Source: Jannaschia donghaensis (GTDB lineage: Bacteria > Pseudomonadota > Alphaproteobacteria > Rhodobacterales > Rhodobacteraceae). Taken from it: 64,000 nt of DNA. Of this stretch, positions 48,396 through 57,515 are shown in pieces; within the stretch, counting starts at the first letter, position 1, and each line of letters begins with the position of its first letter. The notes under the pieces were generated by a model, which searched no databases, was not told where the DNA came from, and saw nothing but the letters and a program-made list of their open reading frames with translations. The position numbers were made by a program, and so were the translations under genes. The stretch spans positions 148,985-212,984 of the forward strand of contig NZ_CXSU01000011.1 in the NCBI RefSeq assembly GCF_001403795.1, read 5' to 3'.

Positions 48396-48967
48396 ACCTG
48401 TGGCCACGATCCTTGCGCAAAATATCGATCACACTCGTAATTGTCGTGCTGACGATGTCAGGCCTGACGCGGATTGTGTCTGCCAGCTTGTCGACGCGGT
48501 CCACGATAGAGCCGACACCGGCGTCGGCCCCGCTTTCCCGGCTGGACGGAACGGAGTCGCGGGAAGTCGCGGAGTTGATCCGCGATCTGGACCGACGTGA
48601 CGAGGCCATGAAGGCCCGCGAACTGGCCGTCGCCCTGCGCGAACAGGACATTACGTTGGCCCGGCAGGAAATCGAAGCGGCGCTGCGCAGAATGGCCGCC
48701 GCCGAAGCCCGGCTTGCCGACCGGATGCAGATGTCCAGTACGGCGGCGGACACCGATATTGACCGCTTGGTGCGCGTTTATGAGGGGATGAAGCCAAAGG
48801 AGGCCGCCGTCTTGTTCGAAGCGATGGAGCCAGCCTTCGCATCCGGATTTCTTGCCCGGATGACCGCCGATGCCGCGTCAGCACTCTTCTCCAATCTCAG
48901 CCCGGAAAAAGCCTATGCACTCAGCGTGTTGATGGCCGGGCGCAATGCAAACGCAGCGACGGAGTAG
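48392..48967 (+). CDS. motE: MotE-like (MgtE N-domain) flagellar protein
   Basis: A 191-residue protein with an N-terminal hydrophobic helix (KISITLVIVVLTMSGLTRIV), a coiled coil (about residues 60-115) and a C-terminal MgtE-N/FliG-like helical domain (VYEGMKPKEAAVLFEAMEP). This is the MotE architecture; in Sinorhizobium MotE is a periplasmic chaperone for the motility protein MotC. It is followed by motA with a three-base gap. The symbol is by architecture and position. Confidence 0.82.
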   Translation: MNLWPRSLRKISITLVIVVLTMSGLTRIVSASLSTRSTIEPTPASAPLSRLDGTESREVAELIRDLDRRDEAMKARELAVALREQDITLARQEIEAALRRMAAAEARLADRMQMSSTAADTDIDRLVRVYEGMKPKEAAVLFEAMEPAFASGFLARMTADAASALFSNLSPEKAYALSVLMAGRNANAATE

Positions 48968-48970
48968 AAC

Positions 48971-49834
48971 ATGATTGGAATTGCCGGAATTGCCTGCGTC
49001 TTCATCATGGTCTTCGGCGGCTATCTCATGGCCGGCGGAAAGATGGGCATCATCCTAAAGTCACTTCCTTTCGAAATGACGATGATCGGAGGTGCCGCCG
49101 TGGGGGCCTTCCTGATCGGCAACAGCATGGCTGAGGTCAAACATACGCTTCGGGACATCAAAAAGGTGTTCAAGGGGGCTCATTGGAAACCGGACGACTA
49201 CCGTGAACTTCTGTGTCTGCTGTTCGAGTTGATCCGTCTCGGTCGCCAAAATGCAGTGGCACTGGAAGAACATATCGAGAACCCCGACGATTCCGCTATC
49301 TTTTCGAGTTACCCGCGCATTCTGGCCGATGCGGAAGCGGTCGCGATGATTTGCGACACGCTGCGCGCCGTTTCCATGAATTACGACGACCCGCATCAGG
49401 TCGAAGAAGTTCTAGGAAATCGGCTGGAGGAAAACCTCCACCATTCCATGCATGCAAGCCATGCGTTGCAGAACATGGCCGATAGCTTGCCGGCGCTTGG
49501 AATCGTCGCAGCCGTGCTGGGTGTCATCAAGACCATGGGATCGATCGATCAGCCACCTGAAGTGCTTGGCAAGCTGATCGGCGGGGCGCTGGTCGGAACG
49601 TTCCTGGGCGTCTTTCTTGCCTATGGGATCGTGGGGCCTTTCTCAGTGCGTCTGAAAGCCGTGAGTGAGCAGGATTCGAACTTCTATGGTCTGATCCAAG
49701 ACGTTCTCGTGGCGAACCTTCAAAATCATCCGACGAACATCTGCATCGAAGTTGGTCGGCAATCCACGCCGACCCACATCCGACCCAGCTATGCCGAACT
49801 CGAAGAAGCGCTGAAGGCACGGAAGGCCGCATGA
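48971..49834 (+). CDS. motA: Flagellar stator protein MotA
   Basis: A 287-residue proton-channel subunit with four membrane helices. GIACVFIMVFGGYLMAGGKM opens the first, and the late pair comprises LGIVAAVLGVIKTMGSIDQP and GALVGTFLGVFLAYGIVGP. The cytoplasmic loop carries FELIRLGRQNAVALEEHIENP. MotB is not adjacent, unlike in many clusters. It overlaps the next gene by four bases (ATGA). Confidence 0.97.
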   Translation: MIGIAGIACVFIMVFGGYLMAGGKMGIILKSLPFEMTMIGGAAVGAFLIGNSMAEVKHTLRDIKKVFKGAHWKPDDYRELLCLLFELIRLGRQNAVALEEHIENPDDSAIFSSYPRILADAEAVAMICDTLRAVSMNYDDPHQVEEVLGNRLEENLHHSMHASHALQNMADSLPALGIVAAVLGVIKTMGSIDQPPEVLGKLIGGALVGTFLGVFLAYGIVGPFSVRLKAVSEQDSNFYGLIQDVLVANLQNHPTNICIEVGRQSTPTHIRPSYAELEEALKARKAA

Positions 49835-51621
49835 CGTTGCGGTGTGTCCATTTTCTGTGGTTGTTCCTGGCATCGATCTGGACGGTTGGGGCAAACGCCC
49901 AAGCCACCACCGTCAGGTCTGGTGAACACGCCACATTCAGCCGCCTGGTGTTTGCCGACGATCTTGGGCGAAGATGGACAACCAAGCGTACCGCCGACGG
50001 ATTCGAAATTGAATTTTTCGAAGATGTCCCGACCCTCGACCTCGATCAGGTCTTCGACCTTATTCCCCGTAACAGACTCGTCGCGGTCGAATCTGTCGGC
50101 AAGACCCTCCAGTTGAGTCTTGGGTGCGATTGTCCGGTTGTGGTATCTCAAATCGCGAGCGGTCATATCGTTATCGATATCGAGGACCCCGATCCGGCAC
50201 GACGGAACACACCACCGATCGCAATCCCCGCAAAAGCCGGAGGCGTGATACCGTTCGAACTGGCCCCCCGGAATACGATCTTTCCGATACTCGCGGATCT
50301 TCGCGACGCCCCGGTGCCAAACGCCACCCCGTCTCCGGTCATTACCGCACCGAATCCTATAGCTGCCGTTCCTGGTGATCAGTTCCGCAGACATCCACTA
50401 GGCAGTGTTGCGCTGGTCCCTCAGACAAAGCGACAGCAGCCGACACAATCGTCCGGCACGTCCTGCAATATCGATGCGTTGGCAAGCGAAACACTGGTTT
50501 ACGATCCCAAGATCGCTCTGTCGGAGTTGACGACAGCCCGCAACGGCCTGCTCTCGGGTCAAGACATTTTGGATGATAAAGCGGTCGAACGCCTGGCACG
50601 AACCTATCTACGCCTCGGCTGGGGCGTAGAGGCTGCCATGACGGCAGACCTTGCCGACTTCGATACAGCCGGCTTTCTCGTGATTGCCGCCGCTTTCGAT
50701 GGCGTCCCCGTAGATGCAGAAGACCAGGTGGATCCGGGCTGCGGTGCAGGCGCGGCGGTCGTCGCCCTGTTGACCGGAGTCGATTCCAAATTGTGGGCGC
50801 GGGCGAATGAAGCGGACGTCGTCGTCCTTCTGGACCGGATGCCTGCTTCCAGATGGGCGGACCTATCGAGTCGTCTGGAGATCGAACTGTCACGCCTTAA
50901 TCGCGCCGATCTTCTGACAGGGCTCGGACCGCCCGAAAACACTGGGAAGAACGATACACCGATCCCATCGGCGGCCGGTACGGACCTAGCCGCGATCCGG
51001 TTGGCAATCAGCCATCTTGCCGAAACCAACACGGTCGGCCTGCCACCAGATCGTCTGCATATTGAAAACGTCCGGGCACTGAGACCCTCGGTTCCAGCTG
51101 GCGCGCTTCGCGACGAATTGGACGCCGAACTCGCAGAAGCCTTGGTCCTGGCCGGGCTCGCCGGGGCTGCGGCCGAAATGGTGTCCACTGGGAAAATCAC
51201 AGCTGAACAAATGCTTGGGGTCATTGAAAAACACGCCGCCGGGGTCGATGGCGTGGCCTTCATCGTGCGTCTCGAACCTCATCTTGCGCCAGATGATCCC
51301 GCGCGACTTCGCGCTAGATCAGCCCTGTTGGCGGTCGGACTAGAAGATGCCGCCCAGCGCTTCGCCGTCTTGCCAGATGATCGGCTGCCGGACATTGCGG
51401 ATGCGCCGATCGCTCCTTCCGAGCCCTGGCTTGCCCGAGATTTCCCTGCGCTTACCGCAGCACCGCCGGATGAATGGACTGCGCGAACGCGGATGGCAGA
51501 CGCGATCCTGCGCCGAAATGACACCGGCCTTCCGGACGGAGATCTTGCTGCCGCCGATGAAGTTCTGTCCCGAAGCAGGGAGACCGGCATGCTGGTTCGT
51601 CAACTCATCGATGGTCTGTAA
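49831..51621 (+). CDS. Large secreted protein between motA and flhA, MotC-like by position
   Basis: A 596-residue protein with a signal peptide (FLWLFLASIWTVGANA). Residues about 30-120 form an AMIN-like beta domain (TFSRLVFADDLGRRW, then GHIVIDIEDPD); a proline-rich linker follows to about 210; the rest is helical with TPR/SEL1-like repeats (VERLARTYLRLGWGVEAAM). It is coupled to motA by a four-base overlap. A periplasmic role at the stator is likely, parallel to MotC of rhizobia, but I see no direct sequence match. Confidence 0.75.
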   Translation: MTLRCVHFLWLFLASIWTVGANAQATTVRSGEHATFSRLVFADDLGRRWTTKRTADGFEIEFFEDVPTLDLDQVFDLIPRNRLVAVESVGKTLQLSLGCDCPVVVSQIASGHIVIDIEDPDPARRNTPPIAIPAKAGGVIPFELAPRNTIFPILADLRDAPVPNATPSPVITAPNPIAAVPGDQFRRHPLGSVALVPQTKRQQPTQSSGTSCNIDALASETLVYDPKIALSELTTARNGLLSGQDILDDKAVERLARTYLRLGWGVEAAMTADLADFDTAGFLVIAAAFDGVPVDAEDQVDPGCGAGAAVVALLTGVDSKLWARANEADVVVLLDRMPASRWADLSSRLEIELSRLNRADLLTGLGPPENTGKNDTPIPSAAGTDLAAIRLAISHLAETNTVGLPPDRLHIENVRALRPSVPAGALRDELDAELAEALVLAGLAGAAAEMVSTGKITAEQMLGVIEKHAAGVDGVAFIVRLEPHLAPDDPARLRARSALLAVGLEDAAQRFAVLPDDRLPDIADAPIAPSEPWLARDFPALTAAPPDEWTARTRMADAILRRNDTGLPDGDLAAADEVLSRSRETGMLVRQLIDGL

Positions 51622-51683
51622 CTTCGCATTAACCAACTGCGGCTAGACCAATCTGCAGCACCTGCAGCCAACGGATCCAGTCC

Positions 51684-53744
51684 ATGAAATCCATGTTTCA
51701 GCCGACCGTCATGATGGCCCTGGCGTTGATGGCTGTCATCATAATGATGATTCTTCCGATGCCGGCCTGGGTTCTGGACGTCGGGCTTTCCGCAAGTTTC
51801 GCGATTGCGATCCTGATCTTCACGACCACGCTCTTCATAGAAAGACCGCTGGATTTTTCAGCATTTCCGACAATTCTCCTCGCTTCGCTCATGCTGCGTC
51901 TGTCCCTGAATGTCTCCTCCACAAAGTTGATCATCGGCCAAGGTCATACCGGAACGGACGCAGCCGGATCGGTGATCGAAGGGTTCGCATCTTTCGTCAT
52001 GGGTGGAAGCGTCGCATTAGGCCTCGTGGTGTTCGGCGTCCTTCTCATCGTGAACTTCATGGTCATCACCAAGGGTGCGACCCGGATGGCCGAAGTCGGT
52101 GCACGCTTCGCCTTGGACGGCATGCCTGGAAAGCAACTGGCAATCGACAGCGACATGTCCGCCGGCGCCATCGATCATACGGAAGCAAAGCGCCGCCGCG
52201 AAACCGAACTGGCTGAAACGACGTTTTTCGGATCATTGGACGGCGCGTCGAAATTCGTGAAGGGGGACGCGGTCGCGGGTCTGCTGATCACGATACTGAA
52301 CTTGGTGGTCGGTCTGTCCGCCGGAATGATCGCACACGGCATGCCAATTGGAGAGGCGATCGAAACCTATGCCATCCTGACGGTGGGCGACGGTCTCGTC
52401 TCCCAGATCCCTGCGGTGATCATCTCCATCGCGTCGGGTTTGTTGCTGGCCCGCGGCGGTGGCAACGGCGCAGTCGACAAGGACATCATCGCGCAGGTCG
52501 GTCGACATCCGTCGGCCCTCGCCACCGTCGCGTTCATCATGTTCATCTTTGCCATCGTTCCGGGTTTGCCATTTTTGCCGTTCACAATCGGCAGTGCGAT
52601 CTTGGCTGGGGCGGCTGCGCTGCGCTGGCGCACGATAAGCATCCAAGCCGAGCCCGTCGTCGACGACGCGGAACCTCTGTCGTCTGAACGGCCCATCGGC
52701 GATGTCTTGGCCCTGGACGAGATTCGTGTCGATTTCGCTCTCGATCTCGTCGATCTGGCGTTGGACCCCGCGAACGGGCTTGAGAGCCGGATTTCCGGCC
52801 TTCGAAATCACATCGCCGAGACTTTTGGAATCATCCTTCCGGAAATTCGGCTTACGGATGACCAGGGTCTATCGGCGGGAACCTACGTCATCCGCATTCA
52901 CGGCGTGGAGGCGGCCCGCGACCGCCTCGAACGCAACCATGTCCTGATGTTGACCGGTGCCGGTGCGCCGGAACATGTGCCAGGGCGCAATGTGAAAGAA
53001 CCGGTTTATGGCGCGCCCGCCCGGTGGATCCCCGCCGAAGCAGCGGAGAGCCTGATCGGAGAAACCCTCGTGACTCCGGGCGAGGTTTTGGCGACCCATC
53101 TTCTTGAAGTCATCAAATCCCATTTTCCGCAGCTTCTGGGCCTGAAGGGGCTGCAGCAGTTGCTGGATGCTTTCACCAAGGTTTCCGCCCCCGAAAAAGC
53201 CCTGGCCAACCGTCGATTCCTGGAAGATCTCGTTCCGAACAAAATCTCGATGGAGCTTTTGTTGCAGGTGCTGCGCCTTCTGCTGGCGGAGCGTGTTTCC
53301 GTCCGCAACCTGCCTGTCATTCTCGAGGCCATGGCCGAACGGCGGGAGGCAGGCCTGTCGCCCGAAGATATGGCCGATCACGTGCGTCAGCGTATCGCAA
53401 TGCAGATCATGCGGGGCCTGCAGCGATTGGACGGCAGCCTGCCGTTGATTCAGCTTTCTCCGGATTGGGAGGCTGCGTTCCAGATGCACCAACTCGATGG
53501 CGGAAACGGACGTGCGGAAATCGCTCTTCCACCGGAACTGTTTCAGAAACTCGCCTTGGGTCTCGCCGACAGCATCGGACAGGCCGCCGAACAAGGAAAC
53601 CATCCCGCGATCGTGACTTCTGCGCGCCGTCGCAGGTTTCTGCATGAGGTGATGGCGGCCAAGGGCCTGTCCAATCCGGTCGTGGCCTACGAAGAAATCG
53701 GTACGACCGCGACACCCGCGATCCTTGGATCGGTCGCTGCGTGA
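51684..53744 (+). CDS. flhA: Flagellar export gate protein FlhA
   Basis: A 686-residue protein: eight N-terminal membrane helices to about residue 315 and a large cytoplasmic docking domain. The FHIPEP-type region is SLMLRLSLNVSSTKLIIGQGHTG-like at about residues 72-94 (RLSLNVSSTKLI), followed by GDAVAGLLITILNLVVG. The C-domain binds chaperone-substrate complexes. A TTAACC half-site lies 50 bases upstream. It overlaps fliR by four bases and begins the export-gate part of the operon. Confidence 0.97.
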   Translation: MKSMFQPTVMMALALMAVIIMMILPMPAWVLDVGLSASFAIAILIFTTTLFIERPLDFSAFPTILLASLMLRLSLNVSSTKLIIGQGHTGTDAAGSVIEGFASFVMGGSVALGLVVFGVLLIVNFMVITKGATRMAEVGARFALDGMPGKQLAIDSDMSAGAIDHTEAKRRRETELAETTFFGSLDGASKFVKGDAVAGLLITILNLVVGLSAGMIAHGMPIGEAIETYAILTVGDGLVSQIPAVIISIASGLLLARGGGNGAVDKDIIAQVGRHPSALATVAFIMFIFAIVPGLPFLPFTIGSAILAGAAALRWRTISIQAEPVVDDAEPLSSERPIGDVLALDEIRVDFALDLVDLALDPANGLESRISGLRNHIAETFGIILPEIRLTDDQGLSAGTYVIRIHGVEAARDRLERNHVLMLTGAGAPEHVPGRNVKEPVYGAPARWIPAEAAESLIGETLVTPGEVLATHLLEVIKSHFPQLLGLKGLQQLLDAFTKVSAPEKALANRRFLEDLVPNKISMELLLQVLRLLLAERVSVRNLPVILEAMAERREAGLSPEDMADHVRQRIAMQIMRGLQRLDGSLPLIQLSPDWEAAFQMHQLDGGNGRAEIALPPELFQKLALGLADSIGQAAEQGNHPAIVTSARRRRFLHEVMAAKGLSNPVVAYEEIGTTATPAILGSVAA

Positions 53745-54496
53745 TCCAGGCCCTGCTTGCGATCCACGATGCGATGATCCCGGTTCTGACCCAAGGTTTC
53801 GTCGTGCTTCTTCGCGTCGGCGGCCTGATGCTTCTGCTGCCTGGCCTTGGCGACCGCATGATTCCAATGCGCATTCGCCTGGTCATAACTTTTGCTCTCA
53901 CCACGGCAGTGACTCCATCTCTTCCGCTGGACACGCCCGTCGATGGCACCCTGATCCTTGTGGAAACGACGATCGGTCTCGCGCTCGGGGCCGTCCTTCG
54001 TTTTCTGGCGTCGGCACTGACGATGGCGGGCATGATGGCGGCGCAGCTGACGTCGCTCGCGCAATTGTTCGGCTCCGTCGAGCCGTCTTCGGCCATCGGC
54101 AATCTTCTCAACCTCGCGGGCATCGCGCTTCTGATGGCTTCGAATCTGCCACTGATGGTCATCGACATGATAATTCGAAGCTACGACGTCTTTCCGATCG
54201 GGCTTGGGCTACAGGGCGATAACTTGGTCGCATGGGGTGTTTCGCGCGCGGCGCAAGCTTTCTCCCTTGCGTTCGCACTCGCCGCGCCGTTCGCCTTGGC
54301 CGCGCTGATCTATAACGCGGCGATGGGCGTCATCAATCGCGCGATGCCGCAGTTGATGGTCGCTCTTGTCGGCGCACCTGCGATAACGGGGGCAAGCCTC
54401 GTCCTGCTTCTCTTGTCTGCACCGCTGATCCTATCGGTCTGGAAAACGGCAATGGTCGCGGCATTGGCCGACCCGATCCTTGGGGGCTTGCCATGA
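53741..54496 (+). CDS. fliR: Flagellar export gate protein FliR
   Basis: A 251-residue inner membrane protein with six hydrophobic segments. FVVLLRVGGLMLLLPGLGDR near the N-terminus and LLLLSAPLILSVWKTAMV near the end match FliR. It completes the FliP-FliQ-FliR pore. Overlaps of four bases with flhA and flhB indicate tight coupling. Confidence 0.95.
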   Translation: MIQALLAIHDAMIPVLTQGFVVLLRVGGLMLLLPGLGDRMIPMRIRLVITFALTTAVTPSLPLDTPVDGTLILVETTIGLALGAVLRFLASALTMAGMMAAQLTSLAQLFGSVEPSSAIGNLLNLAGIALLMASNLPLMVIDMIIRSYDVFPIGLGLQGDNLVAWGVSRAAQAFSLAFALAAPFALAALIYNAAMGVINRAMPQLMVALVGAPAITGASLVLLLLSAPLILSVWKTAMVAALADPILGGLP

Positions 54497-55566
54497 GTCA
54501 GGACGATGGCGCAGAGCGCAGTCACGAGGCGACGCAGCAAAAACTCACCGAAGCACGAAAGAAGGGTGAGCTGGTCAAATCGCAGGATCTTGCGACCTGG
54601 GCCAGCTACCTCGGGGCCCTTCTGTGCCTGATACTGCTCGCCCCCGGTGTCGGCGCGCGCCTCACCGATCTCGGCGGCAGTCTTTTGCAAAACGCCGATG
54701 CGCTCGGACGCCCCTTGCGGGCGGGCGGCACGGGTCAGGCGGGGCGCATCCTGGGCGAGAGCCTTCTCTCGATCCTTCTTTTGACCGCGCCGCCGGCCGG
54801 ACTGGTCATCGTCGTGCTGATCGTCCAACAGGCCTTCGTGGTTGCGCCGACCAAACTCGCCCCCAAACTCTCGCGCATCTCGCTCATCGCGAACGCGGGC
54901 AACAAGTTCGGTCCGAACGGTCTTTTCGAATTTGCCAAATCCGCAGTCAAGATGACCCTTTTCGGCAGTTTGATGGGTATCTTCCTTGTTCAGAATGCGG
55001 ATCGCTTCGTTGCCGCCGCAGCTGGCGCGCCGCGGGCGATTCCGGCAATGATTCCCACACTCTTGGCCGAATTCTGCGTCGTCGTTGTCATTTTGTCGGG
55101 TGCGATCGCGGCCATCGACTACTTCTGGCAAAGACACACGCACCTCAAGAAACAGATGATGACGCGTCAGGAAGTTCTGGATGAGAGCAAGCAGTCCGAA
55201 GGCGATCCGCACGTCAAGGGCCGCCGCCGCCAGCGCGCACAGGAAATTGCCCTGAACCAGATGCTGTCAGACGTGCCCGAAGCCACCGTCGTTGTCGTCA
55301 ATCCAACCCATTACGCCGTGGCGCTGAAATGGTCTCCGATGGATCCATCGCCGCCCATTTGCGTGGCCAAGGGGGTCGATCACACGGCGGCGCGCATCCG
55401 CGAGGTCGCGTCGGAGGCGGGTGTGCCGCTCTTCAGCGATCCGCCCACGGCCAGGGCAATCTTCGCAAGCGTCGAAATCGGTGAACCGATCGACCGGGCG
55501 CATTTCGCTGCCGTGGCCGTCGCCGTTCGCTTCGCACGCGATCTGACGCGAAAGGATCAGCCGTGA
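54493..55566 (+). CDS. flhB: Flagellar export switch protein FlhB
   Basis: A 357-residue protein with four membrane helices (to about residue 215) and a cytoplasmic domain that switches export specificity by self-cleavage. The cleavage motif NPTH is at residues 270-273, within VVVNPTHYAVALKW. The N-terminus EATQQKLTEARKKGELVKSQ is the usual beginning. It overlaps the next, small gene by four bases. Confidence 0.97.
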   Translation: MSQDDGAERSHEATQQKLTEARKKGELVKSQDLATWASYLGALLCLILLAPGVGARLTDLGGSLLQNADALGRPLRAGGTGQAGRILGESLLSILLLTAPPAGLVIVVLIVQQAFVVAPTKLAPKLSRISLIANAGNKFGPNGLFEFAKSAVKMTLFGSLMGIFLVQNADRFVAAAAGAPRAIPAMIPTLLAEFCVVVVILSGAIAAIDYFWQRHTHLKKQMMTRQEVLDESKQSEGDPHVKGRRRQRAQEIALNQMLSDVPEATVVVVNPTHYAVALKWSPMDPSPPICVAKGVDHTAARIREVASEAGVPLFSDPPTARAIFASVEIGEPIDRAHFAAVAVAVRFARDLTRKDQP

Positions 55567-55889
55567 CCCGGGCAGAACGCCTTGCCTTGCTGGGCCGGCT
55601 CGCCCGCCTTCGCGCCGATCGTGCATCGGGACGCTTGGCGAAAGTTCAGGTGCTCATCGATGAAATGGAACGAAGGGCGGACGCGATGCGCGATGTTCCC
55701 GACGCGCCCTTCGACAGTATGGCGGAATCCGTCATGCGCGATAGATGGGAGAGATGGCGCGGCCAGAACCTGGCCCGGATTAACCTGCACGTCGCGCGGC
55801 TCAATACCGTTGCGCAGCCCCAGCGGGAGGCGCAGGCCCGTGAAACCGCGCGCGCGGCTATCCTTGAAAAACTGCAGAAACGACGCTGA
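55563..55889 (+). CDS. FliJ-sized helical protein, last gene of the flhB operon
   Basis: A 108-residue, charged, entirely helical protein (ERLALLGRLARLRADRASGR, then LIDEMERRADAM). It has the size and coiled-coil nature of FliJ, the export-apparatus stalk protein, and follows flhB with a four-base overlap. Sequence similarity to FliJ is too weak for a firm call. It ends 14 bases from the convergent fliL-like gene. Confidence 0.65.
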   Translation: MTRAERLALLGRLARLRADRASGRLAKVQVLIDEMERRADAMRDVPDAPFDSMAESVMRDRWERWRGQNLARINLHVARLNTVAQPQREAQARETARAAILEKLQKRR

Positions 55890-55902
55890 CCGCGCGCCGA
55901 TA

Positions 55903-56355
55903 TCAGCCCGATTGACGGGCCATGGACACGATGAGGACTTTCGCCGTCGGATCGCTCAACCGATCCTGCAACACCGCATCGAGCCGTGTCCGCAGGCGCG
56001 CCATCGATACCGGATCCGTGAAGTCGCCGTCGAAGCCGCCCAGATTTCCGTGAAGGAACAATGCCTCGTTAAGGCCATCGCGCAGGACAGGCTCCTTCTG
56101 GGCAATCTGATCCGACGCGCTTCGATCGGACGATACGCCCAGACGCAGGACCACGTGACTCCAGACACGGCCATCGCGCAGCACGGGGACAATGAAACCG
56201 TCGCGCAGGGTCGCGACGGAATCGAGATCCTCCGCAATCTCGGGCACGGCTGCCTCCGGATCCGCAGGCTCGGGCGGGGGGCGCAGGACGAACCCGGCCG
56301 CCGCGCCACCGCCGCCCAACGCGATGATCATGATCAGTGCCAGAACTTTCGCCAT
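55903..56355 (-). CDS. Second FliL-like flagellar protein
   Basis: A 150-residue protein with an N-terminal membrane helix (VLALIMIIALGGGGAAAGFVL) and a FliL-like periplasmic domain (LRLGVSSDRSASDQIAQKEP, ending TAKVLIVSMARQ). It lies two bases after flgH as the last gene of the flgB-to-flgH operon. It is distinct in sequence from the fliL at 47.5 kb, so this cluster has two FliL-type proteins, perhaps with separate roles at the stator and the rod. Confidence 0.78.
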   Translation of the reverse strand: MAKVLALIMIIALGGGGAAAGFVLRPPPEPADPEAAVPEIAEDLDSVATLRDGFIVPVLRDGRVWSHVVLRLGVSSDRSASDQIAQKEPVLRDGLNEALFLHGNLGGFDGDFTDPVSMARLRTRLDAVLQDRLSDPTAKVLIVSMARQSG

Positions 56356-56357
56356 GC

Positions 56358-57086
56358 TCAGAACGGCAGCAGGATGTCGGCCACCTGCTGTCCATAACGG
56401 GGCTGCTGAACATCGGTGATCTGTCCGCGACCGCCATAGGAAATCCGCGCGGCGGCGATCTTGTCGTAGGTAATCTCGTTCTGCCGGGAAATGTCCTCGG
56501 GGCGAACGTATCCAGTCACGATCATCTCACGCAGCTCGAAGTTGACGCGGACTTCCTGCCGTCCTTCGATCTGCAAGACGCCGTTGGGCAGGACTTCGAT
56601 GACCGTGGCCGCGACACGCAGCGTCAGCTTTTCCTGTCGACGCACCCCGCCAGAGCCATTCGAGGCGCTGGAGGACGTCGTCGAAACGGCATTCGCAAGG
56701 CTCGATCCGGCTGGCAGGCTTTCGTCGATCCGCTGTGGCAGACCGAAAAGCTCGGGGAGCTGCATGTTTTCGGACCCGCTGCGCGACCGGTTGGTCGTAT
56801 TGTCGATCTCGGCACTTTCGTCGATCTCGACGACGACCGTCATGATGTCGCCGCGCTGGCCGGCCCGACGATCGCCGAGCAGGGATTTCCGGTCTCCCGT
56901 CCAAAGCGATGCCGCCCGCAGCGGATCGCGCTGTGCCAGAATATCGACCGGCTGTGGCGCGGCCATCGCCACGTGTTCCGCGCTCTGGGAGACGGGAGTC
57001 AATTCGGGTGCCTGGCCCACGTCGGCGATCCGGGCACATCCAGACGCGAAAGACACAACGGCGACCAGCAAGAAAATAGGTTTCAT
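56358..57086 (-). CDS. flgH: Flagellar L-ring protein FlgH
   Basis: A 242-residue outer membrane lipoprotein. The lipobox FASGC places the lipidated cysteine at about residue 17. Family segments are SLWTGDRKSLLGDRRAGQRG and RQEKLTLRVAATVIEVLPNG, plus YDKIAAARISYGGRGQI at the end. It forms the L-ring around the rod. It lies 15 bases after flgA. Confidence 0.95.
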   Translation of the reverse strand: MKPIFLLVAVVSFASGCARIADVGQAPELTPVSQSAEHVAMAAPQPVDILAQRDPLRAASLWTGDRKSLLGDRRAGQRGDIMTVVVEIDESAEIDNTTNRSRSGSENMQLPELFGLPQRIDESLPAGSSLANAVSTTSSSASNGSGGVRRQEKLTLRVAATVIEVLPNGVLQIEGRQEVRVNFELREMIVTGYVRPEDISRQNEITYDKIAAARISYGGRGQITDVQQPRYGQQVADILLPF

Positions 57087-57101
57087 CGGAGATCCTGACG
57101 A

Positions 57102-57515
57102 TTAGCGAATGATGACTTGGCCGGTTTCGCTGGCCACGCCGATGACGGTGTTTCGGGACGACAGGTTCATGACCCGCACGGTTTCGCCGGCCCCCGCGCG
57201 GCCCAGCGCGCGCCCCTCGAGCGTGATGGATAGACCGCCCCGCTCGAACACCAAGGGAACGATTGCATTGCGCTCCACCACGGTCGGCAATCCGACGTCG
57301 CGAGTCAGGATCGGGCGGCCGGGGTAGAGGTTGACCCGCGCCTCCAGGCCGATGACGTCGCGCGGATCGGCAAAGCCCTGGGCGGCATCCGCATCGTGAA
57401 ACGCAAGATCGTCCGCACCCAGCATAGAGCCTGCCCGCACGGCGTGGACTGCCATCACCGATTGCGCCAAAGCCGGAGTTCCCAGCACCAGAAGGAGGAA
57501 TATCAGCCGGATCAT
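57102..57515 (-). CDS. flgA: Flagellar P-ring assembly protein FlgA
   Basis: A 137-residue periplasmic chaperone with signal peptide MIRLIFLLLVLGTPALAQ. The SAF-like domain has VRAGSMLGADDLAF and the C-terminus VMNLSSRNTVIGVASETGQV. It is a short form lacking the extended N-terminal domain of enterobacterial FlgA. It assists assembly of FlgI, whose gene is not in the window. It overlaps flgG by four bases. Confidence 0.92.
   Translation of the reverse strand: MIRLIFLLLVLGTPALAQSVMAVHAVRAGSMLGADDLAFHDADAAQGFADPRDVIGLEARVNLYPGRPILTRDVGLPTVVERNAIVPLVFERGGLSITLEGRALGRAGAGETVRVMNLSSRNTVIGVASETGQVIIR

Noticed and set aside
51631..51650. CtrA box ahead of flhA
   Set aside because: Only one half-site (TTAACC) is present; the second TTAA at the right spacing is missing.
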